Positions 59,801 through 64,000 of a stretch of DNA of 64,000 nt are shown piece after piece. A model generated the notes under the pieces. That model ran no database searches. It saw only the letters and a list, made by a program, of their open reading frames with translations, and was not told where the DNA came from. The position numbers and the translations under genes are program-made. Origin of the DNA: Pseudomonas anatoliensis. Lineage in GTDB: Bacteria > Pseudomonadota > Gammaproteobacteria > Pseudomonadales > Pseudomonadaceae. The DNA is taken from NCBI RefSeq assembly GCF_017976235.1, contig NZ_JACVHC010000005.1, positions 554,859 to 618,858 of the forward strand, in the 5' to 3' direction. Position 1 is the stretch's first letter. Every line of letters starts with the position of its first letter.

Positions 59801-62800
59801 AGTAACCGGTTCTCCAGTTGTAGTGACCCTGGCTAACGGTCAGACCATCACCATCGGTGTCGGCCAAACCTCTGGCACTGCGACAACGACTGCGCCGAAT
59901 GATGCCTTGACCGGTCACACCCCGCTGACCAACTCGATCACCGACGTAACCGGCGGCAACTACGAAAATCTGCTGGCCGACAAAACCCCGGTCAGCACGA
60001 CCGTGACCGACACCACCGACACCACCAACCTGTCGCTGAGCGCCACCGGTTCGGTAAATGAAGGCGGCCAGATCACCTACACCGCGACCCTGACCAACGC
60101 TGCTGGCTCGCCAGTGACCGTGACCCTGTCGAACGGCGCGGTGATCACCATCGAGGCGGGCAAAACCACTGGTACCGTGACCGTTCCAGCCCCGAGCGAT
60201 GACGTTTACCAAGATGCCGGCAAAGTTGAAGCGACCATTTCGACTGCTACTGGTGGCAACTTTGAAAACCTGGTGCCGAGCACTGTGCCGGCCGTGACCA
60301 CCGTCAACGACACCATCGACACCTCCACCGTGTCGCTGAGCGCCACCGCGAACGTCGCCGAAGGCGAAACCGTGGTTTACACCGCGACCGTGACCGCACC
60401 GGTGACCGGCTCCCCAGTCGTGGTGACCCTGTCCAACGGCCAGACCATCACCATCGCCGTGGGCGAAACCACCGGCACCGTAAACTTCGTCGCGCCGAAC
60501 AGCCCATTGGCGGGCGGCAGCTCGCTGAGCGTGACCATCGACGGCGCCACCGGCGGCAACTATGAAAAACTCGCTGTCGACGGCAAGCCCGCTGACACCG
60601 CGGTTTCGGACACCAACGACACCACCAACCTGAACCTGACCGCGACCGACTCGGTGGCTGAAGGTGGGTCGATTGTTTACACCGCTACGCTGACCAACCC
60701 GGCCGGCACTCCGGTTACCGTGACCCTGTCGAACGGCGCGGTGATCACCATTGATGCCGGCAAAACGTTCGGTACCGTTACCGTTCCGGCTCCGACTGAT
60801 GACGTCTACAAAGATGCGGGCAAAGTCGAAGCGACTATTTCGACTGCAACTGGCGGCAACTTCGAAAACCTGGTGCCGAGCACTGTTCCGGCCGTCACCA
60901 ACGTTACCGATACCATCGACACTACTATCGTCAAACTCACCGCGACCGAGTCGGCGGCTGAGGGTGGCGCTGTTACTTACACCGCAACTGTCGGCGCTCC
61001 AGTAACCGGTTCCCCAGTTGTCGTGACCCTGGCGAACGGGCAGACGATCACCATCGGCGTGGGCCGGACTACCGGCACCGCGACCACCATTGCGCCAAAC
61101 GACGCGTTGGCGGGTCATGCGCCGATTACCAACGCGATCACTGAGGTGAGCGGCGGTAATTACGAAGATCTGGTGGCGGACAAGACGCCGGTTTCGACGA
61201 ACGTCACTGACACTGTCGACACTACCAATCTCTCACTGACCGCGACCGGTTCTGTGGCCGAGGGTGGCCAGATCACCTACACCGCGACTCTGACTAACGC
61301 CGCTGGCTCGCCGGTGACTGTGACCCTGAGCAACGGCGCTGTGATCACCATTGAGGCTGGCAAAACCACCGGTACCGTTACCGTTCCGGCTCCTACCGAT
61401 GACGTCTATAAAGACGCCGGTAAAGTCGAGGCGACCATTTCGACCGCCACCGGCGGCAACTTCGAAAACCTGGTGCCGAGCACTCTTCCGGCCGTTACCG
61501 ACGTCACTGACACCGTCGACACCTCGACCGTGAAGCTGACTGCCGATACTTCGGTGGCTGAAGGCGGCACCGTCACTTACACCGCCACCGTTGGCGCCCC
61601 GGTGACTGGTTCGCCAGTTGTCGTAACCCTGGCCAACGGCCAGAACATCACCATCGCTGTTGGCCAGACCACCGGCACCGTGACCGCTGCCGCGCCGAAC
61701 GATGCGCTGGCCGGCAATGCACCGCTGACCAACTCGATCACAGGCGTTTCCGGCGGCAACTACGAAGATCTCGTGGCCGACAAGACGCCGGTTTCGACCA
61801 CTGTGACTGACGTCGCTGACACCACCAACCTGTCGCTGACCGCGACCGGCACTGTGGCTGAAGGCGGCTCGATTGTTTACACCGCGACGCTGACCAACGC
61901 TGCCGGCTCGCCAGTGACTGTGACCCTGAGCAACGGCGCGGTGATCACCATCGAGGCGGGCAAAACGACCGGCACCGTGACCGTTCCGGCTCCGACCGAT
62001 GACGTCTATAAAGACGCCGGCAAAGTCGAAGCGACCATTGCCACGGCCACCGGCGGCAATTTCGAGAATCTGGTGCCAAGCACCGTTCCAGCCGTTACTG
62101 ACGTCACCGACACCATTGATACTTCGACGGTCAAACTGACTGCCGATACTTCCGTCGCTGAAGGCGGCACCGTCACTTACACCGCCACCGTTGGCGCCCC
62201 GGTGACTGGTTCGCCAGTTGTCGTAACCCTGGCCAACGGCCAGAACATCACCATCGCTGTTGGCCAGACCACCGGCACCGTGACCGCTGCCGCGCCGAAC
62301 GATGCGCTGGCCGGCAATGCACCGCTGACCAACTCGATCACAGGCGTTTCCGGCGGCAACTACGAAGATCTCGTGGCCGACAAGACGCCGGTTTCGACCA
62401 CTGTGACTGATGTCGCTGACACCACCAACCTGTCGCTGACCGCGACCGGCACTGTGGCTGAAGGCGGCTCGATTGTTTACACCGCGACGCTGACTAACGC
62501 CGCTGGCTCCCCGGTGACTGTGACCCTGAGCAACGGCGCCGTCATCACCATCGACGCTGGCAAAACCACTGGCACCGTGACCGTTCCGGCTCCCACCGAT
62601 GACGTTTACAAAGATGCGGGCAAAGTCGAGGCGACTATTTCGACTGCCACTGGCGGCAACTTCGAGAATCTGGTGCCAAGCATCGTTCCAGCCGTGACCG
62701 ACGTCACCGACACCATCGACACGTCGACCGTCAAATTGACCGCGACCGAGTCGGCGGCAGAAGGCGGCACTGTTACTTACACCGCGACTGTTGGCGCCCC

Positions 62801-64000
62801 GGTAACTGGCTCGCCAGTCACCGTGACTCTGGCTAACGGTCAGAACATCACCATCGGTGTTGGCCAGACCACTGGCACCGTGACCTTCACCGCGCCGAAC
62901 GATGCGTTGACCGGTCATGCGCCAATTACTAACGCAATCACTGACGTAACCGGCGGCAATTACGAAAACCTCGTAGCCGACAAAACTCCGGTCAGCACCA
63001 CCGTGACCGACACCGTCGACACTACCAATCTGTCGCTGACGGCGACTGGTTCTGTGGCCGAGGGTGGCCAGATCACCTACACCGCGACCCTGACTAACGC
63101 GGCTGGCTCGCCGGTGACTGTGACCCTGAGCAACGGCTCGGTAATCACCATCGACGCTGGCAAAACCACCAGCACCGTGACCATTCCTGCACCCGCCGAC
63201 GACGTCTACAAAGACGCAGGTTCCGTGCAGGCAACGATCAGCACCGCCACAGGTGGCAACTTCGAAAACCTGGTGCCAAGCACAACACCAGCCGTGACCA
63301 GCGTCACCGACACCATCGACACTACGACGGTGAAGCTGACCGCCACCGGCACAGCGGCTGAAGGCGGCAACGTCGTCTACACCGCCACTGTCGGCGCGCC
63401 TGTCACCGACTCGCCTGTCATCGTGTCCTTGGCCAACGGCCAGACCATCACCATCGGTGTGGGCCAGACGACCGGCACCGCGACCTTCATTGCGCCGAAC
63501 GATGCGTTGACTGGCCACGCGCCGATCACCAACTCGATCACCAACGTAACCGGCGGCAACTTCGAAAACCTCGTAGCCGACAAGACTCCGGTTTCGACAA
63601 CCGTGACCGACACCGTCGACACCACCAACCTGTCGCTGACCGCGACCGGCAGCGTGGCCGAGGGTGGCCAGATCACTTACACCGCCACCCTGACCAACGC
63701 CGCTGGCTCGCCAGTCACCGTGACCCTAAGCAACGGCTCGGTTATCACCATCGACGCTGGCAAAACCACTGGCACCGTGACCATTCCTGCGCCATCCGAT
63801 GACGTCTACAAAGACGCCGGTTCCGTGCAGGCAACCATCACCAACGCTACCGGTGGCAACTTCGAAAACCTGGTACCAAGCACAACACCAGCCGTGACCA
63901 GCGTCACCGACACCATCGACACCACCACCGTGAAGCTGACCGCCACCGGTACAGCGGCTGAAGGCGGCAATGTCGTCTACACCGCCACCGTCGGTGCTCC
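53802..64000 (+). CDS. lapA: Giant biofilm adhesin LapA, 5' part (open to window end)
   Basis: Large type I-secreted adhesin; 3399 codons are visible without a stop and the gene continues. Residues 1-106 are the retention module (MSSVVAIVKSIVGQVFVVS, then ILVEGDRLYVGDQIDTG and ELADGRTLDLGRDTQW) that plugs in LapE and keeps the adhesin on the cell. TAAG at 107-110 is the di-alanine site cut by the LapG protease in P. fluorescens. A Gly/Ala-rich linker follows, then from about residue 172 Ig-like repeats of exactly 100 residues. There is no classical signal peptide; the C-terminal secretion signal is outside the window. The ATG follows GGAGAG. LapB, LapC and LapE are encoded next door; LapD and LapG are not in the window. 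Confidence 0.96.
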   Translation, partial: MSSVVAIVKSIVGQVFVVSPEGVRRILVEGDRLYVGDQIDTGLSGAVSLELADGRTLDLGRDTQWSASAPDSSTDLAEATAQAAPSVEELQQAIAAGVDPTTALDATAAGPSAAGTGGAAGGGHSFVMLDATAGRVDPTIGFPTAGINSAGQAAQNITGGQTTDTTTNALRDSTLSLSATPTITEAGGVLVYTATLTQAPLTDLTITLSNGSVIVIPAGSTTGTVNVPLAPNDSVYNDPTQIDVTVTGTTGGNGITVTPPTTPATTQVTDTIDTTTVTLTTAPNVTEGGQITYTATLTNPAQTPVTVTLSNGSTITIGAGQTTGTVNVPTPANDVYNNGSTVSTTITGATGGNFENLVPNPTPAVTTITDSVDNTGLTLTATGSVVEGGQITYTATLTNPAQTPVTVTLSNGSTITIGAGQTTGTVNVPTPANDVYNNGSTVSTTITGATGGNFENLVPNPTPAVTTITDSVDNTGLTLTATGSVVEGGQITYTATLTNPAQTPVTVTLSNGSTITIGAGQTTGTVNVPTPANDVYNNGSTVSTTITGATGGNFENLVPNPTPAVTTITDSVDNTGLSLSATGTVAEGGSIVYTATLTNPAGTPVTVTLSNGAVITIDAGKTTGTVTVPAPADDVYKDAGQVEATITTATGGNFENLVPSTTPAVTEVTDTVDTSTVKLTADTSVAEGGTVTYTATVGTPVTGSPVVVTLANGQNITIAVGQTTGTVTAAAPNDALAGNAPLTNSITGVSGGNYEDLVADKTPVSTTVTDVADTTNLSLSATGSVAEGGQITYTATLTNAAGSPVTVTLSNGAVITIDAGKTTGTVTVPAPADDVYIDAGKVEVTIATATGGNFENLVPSTVPAVTDITDTVDTSTVKLTADTSIAEGGTVTYTATVGAPVTGSPVTVTLANGQNITIAVGQTTGTVTFTAPNDALVGQAPVTNSITNVTGGNYENLVADKTPVSTTVTDTTDTTNLSLSATGSVNEGGQITYTATLTNAAGSPVTVTLSNGAVITIDAGKTFGTVAVPAPADDVYIDAGKVEATIATATGGNFENLVPSTVPAVTDITDTVDTSTVKLTATESAAEGGTVTYTATVGAPVTGSPVTVTLANGQTITIAVGQTSGTATTTAPNDVLAGHAPLTNSITNVTGGNYENLVADKTPVSTTVTDVADTTNLSLSATGSVAEGGQITYTATLTNAAGSPVTVTLSNGSVITIEAGKTTGTVTVPAPADDVYKDAGKVEVTIKDATGGNFENLVPSTVAAVTDVTDTVDTTTVKLTASETAAEGGSVIYTATVGAPVTGSPVVVTLANGQSITIAVGQTTGTATATAPNDVLAGHTPLTNSITNVSGGNYENLVADKTPVSTTVTDTVDTTTVSLTATGNVNEGGQIVYTATLNNPAGTPVTVTLSNGSTITIDAGKTTGTVTVPAPADDVYKDAGKVEVTIKDATGGNFESLVPSTTPAVTNVADTINTTHLTLSAESYVLEGTSITYTATLTNAAQTPVTVNLSNGQTITIEAGKTTGSVTIPAPSDDVYKDVSKLTVTMTDASGGNFEKLDVSKTPVSTTVNDTVDKTSLTLTASDTVSEGGQITYTATLSNPAGTAMTVTLANGAVINIAAGATQGSVNFAAPANTPYIDGGKVQTAIASHSGGNFEQVDANRSAVVTTVTDTVDTTNISLSATGSVAEGGSIIYTATLTNAAGTAMTVTLSNGAVINIAKGATTGTATVAAPGDDVYKDAGKVDASITKTTGGNFENLVVDKTPAVTDVTDTIDNSTVSLTATASTVEGGAVVYTASVTAPVTGSPVVVTLSNGQTITIPVGASSGTVNFTAPNDALAGGNTLSVKIDGTSGGNYENLVADKSPAVTSVTDTVDTTNLSLSATGSVAEGGQITYTATLTNAAGSPVTVTLSNGSVITIEAGKTTGTVTVPAPSDDVYKDAGKVEVTIKEATGGNFENLVPSTTPAVTDVTDTIDTSTVKLTATESAAEGGTVTYTATVGAPVTGSPVVVTLANGQTITIGVGQTSGTATTTAPNDALTGHTPLTNSITDVTGGNYENLLADKTPVSTTVTDTTDTTNLSLSATGSVNEGGQITYTATLTNAAGSPVTVTLSNGAVITIEAGKTTGTVTVPAPSDDVYQDAGKVEATISTATGGNFENLVPSTVPAVTTVNDTIDTSTVSLSATANVAEGETVVYTATVTAPVTGSPVVVTLSNGQTITIAVGETTGTVNFVAPNSPLAGGSSLSVTIDGATGGNYEKLAVDGKPADTAVSDTNDTTNLNLTATDSVAEGGSIVYTATLTNPAGTPVTVTLSNGAVITIDAGKTFGTVTVPAPTDDVYKDAGKVEATISTATGGNFENLVPSTVPAVTNVTDTIDTTIVKLTATESAAEGGAVTYTATVGAPVTGSPVVVTLANGQTITIGVGRTTGTATTIAPNDALAGHAPITNAITEVSGGNYEDLVADKTPVSTNVTDTVDTTNLSLTATGSVAEGGQITYTATLTNAAGSPVTVTLSNGAVITIEAGKTTGTVTVPAPTDDVYKDAGKVEATISTATGGNFENLVPSTLPAVTDVTDTVDTSTVKLTADTSVAEGGTVTYTATVGAPVTGSPVVVTLANGQNITIAVGQTTGTVTAAAPNDALAGNAPLTNSITGVSGGNYEDLVADKTPVSTTVTDVADTTNLSLTATGTVAEGGSIVYTATLTNAAGSPVTVTLSNGAVITIEAGKTTGTVTVPAPTDDVYKDAGKVEATIATATGGNFENLVPSTVPAVTDVTDTIDTSTVKLTADTSVAEGGTVTYTATVGAPVTGSPVVVTLANGQNITIAVGQTTGTVTAAAPNDALAGNAPLTNSITGVSGGNYEDLVADKTPVSTTVTDVADTTNLSLTATGTVAEGGSIVYTATLTNAAGSPVTVTLSNGAVITIDAGKTTGTVTVPAPTDDVYKDAGKVEATISTATGGNFENLVPSIVPAVTDVTDTIDTSTVKLTATESAAEGGTVTYTATVGAPVTGSPVTVTLANGQNITIGVGQTTGTVTFTAPNDALTGHAPITNAITDVTGGNYENLVADKTPVSTTVTDTVDTTNLSLTATGSVAEGGQITYTATLTNAAGSPVTVTLSNGSVITIDAGKTTSTVTIPAPADDVYKDAGSVQATISTATGGNFENLVPSTTPAVTSVTDTIDTTTVKLTATGTAAEGGNVVYTATVGAPVTDSPVIVSLANGQTITIGVGQTTGTATFIAPNDALTGHAPITNSITNVTGGNFENLVADKTPVSTTVTDTVDTTNLSLTATGSVAEGGQITYTATLTNAAGSPVTVTLSNGSVITIDAGKTTGTVTIPAPSDDVYKDAGSVQATITNATGGNFENLVPSTTPAVTSVTDTIDTTTVKLTATGTAAEGGNVVYTATVGA
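54661..55560 (+). repeat. Three near-identical early A-type lapA repeats
   Basis: Units at 54661, 54961 and 55261 share LTNPAQTPVTVTLSNGSTIT and NPTPAVTTITDSVDNTGL and differ by only a few, mostly silent, bases. No B unit separates them. Confidence 0.9.
55561..57960 (+). repeat. First A/B alternating block of lapA
   Basis: Eight units in strict order A, B, A, B, A, B, A, B, forming four 600-bp dimers. Confidence 0.88.
57961..59160 (+). repeat. Divergent A-like block interrupting the lapA alternation
   Basis: Four A-like units in a row. Three are unusual: FEKLDVSKTPV in 58261, HSGGNFEQVDANRSAV in 58561 and AMTVTLSNGAVINIAKGA in 58861. The alternation resumes with a B unit at 59161. Confidence 0.88.
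59161..63960 (+). repeat. Second B/A alternating block of lapA
   Basis: Sixteen units in strict B, A order. The pairs 61561-62160 and 62161-62760 are almost identical over the first 340 bases, where I found one or two differences. Confidence 0.88.

Larger units (their letters stand above)
54361..64000 (+). repeat. lapA 100-residue repeat array
   Basis: 32 full 300-bp units and part of another, in an uninterrupted 300-bp register: EGGQITYTATL or its variant recurs at 54661, 54961, 55261 and so on to 63961. Type A units carry LTNAAGSPVTVTLSNG, DDVYKDAGKVE and GGNFENLVPS. Type B units carry VGAPVTGSPVVVTLANGQ, APNDALAGHAPLTNSI and GGNYENLVADKTPV. The first unit (54361) is the most divergent. 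Confidence 0.95.

Noticed and set aside
54015..63518. Very long open frames on the minus strand (about 1067, 1135 and 761 codons at 54015-57218, 57711-61118 and 61233-63518)
   Set aside because: They lie opposite lapA. They are low-complexity Gly/Val/Arg-rich products of its repeat codons read in reverse, with no ribosome site or family motif. The plus frame has the LapA retention module and Ig-like repeats.
54361..64000. Possible CRISPR-like or satellite array
   Set aside because: The 300-bp periodic repeats are protein-coding, with mostly silent variation and no short repeat-spacer structure.

Overview
The window looks like chromosome from a Pseudomonas of the P. fluorescens group. The evidence is the dense set of palindromic REP pairs (REPINs) with cores such as GTAGGAGCTGCCGCAGGCTG and GTGGGAGCTGGCTTGCCAGC, a complete LapA/LapE/LapB/LapC adhesin system, and the order cysAWT-sbp-oscA-GGDEF/EAL-desA, which matches P. 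aeruginosa PAO1 as I remember it. No prophage, insertion sequence, integrase or CRISPR array was seen. The window starts inside a small membrane protein gene and ends inside lapA.

Layout. 1-4.9 kb: sulfate ABC transporter (sbp, cysT, cysW, cysA) behind the sulfur-starvation gene oscA. 4.9-10.8 kb: c-di-GMP and signalling genes (PAS-GGDEF-EAL protein, PAS-GGDEF cyclase, REC-HDOD protein) around the fatty-acid desaturase desA. 10.9-13.8 kb: gabD-gabT for GABA catabolism. 14.2 kb: tRNA-Arg(CCG). 14.4-15.0 kb: a Phd/ParE toxin-antitoxin pair. 15.1-18.3 kb: an operon-like set of VWA lipoprotein, ECF sigma factor, membrane anti-sigma-like protein and a very acidic small protein. 18.4-20.6 kb: a YbhB-like protein and a Rieske-FAD reductase. 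20.7-27.1 kb: pgaABCD for poly-N-acetylglucosamine. 27.3-29.8 kb: a YdgA-like protein and an unknown membrane protein. 29.9-34.9 kb: a MarR-FUSC-DUF1656-HlyD-outer membrane efflux operon in which every junction is a 4-bp overlap. 35-39 kb: two more toxin-antitoxin modules, DUF2789, a YbaK-like deacylase and an NfeD-slipin pair. 39-44.4 kb: an EmrAB-type tripartite pump and a LysR regulator. 44.5-48.2 kb: a TauD-type dioxygenase with its own ABC importer for organosulfur compounds. 48.5-64 kb: lapC, lapB and lapE, divergent from the giant adhesin gene lapA, which stays open to the end of the window.

How the parts fit. Biofilm functions are concentrated here: two c-di-GMP enzymes, a PNAG synthase operon, and the Lap adhesin whose cell-surface retention is c-di-GMP controlled in known strains. 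Sulfur scavenging appears twice (cys/oscA and the TauD cluster), and both promoters carry an ATTCTTA element within or near a dyad, which suggests shared control, perhaps by CysB. Thirteen REPIN-type elements punctuate the gene ends. Several touch or lie within about 15 bases of a stop codon, and one lies inside the 5' end of an outer membrane lipoprotein gene.

The most unusual structure is lapA. Its 100-residue repeats run for 9.6 kb in an exact 300-bp register and fall into two alternating types (A and B) that form a 200-residue higher-order unit. The alternation is interrupted once by a block of divergent A-like units, and there is a nearly exact 600-bp tandem copy near 61.6-62.8 kb.
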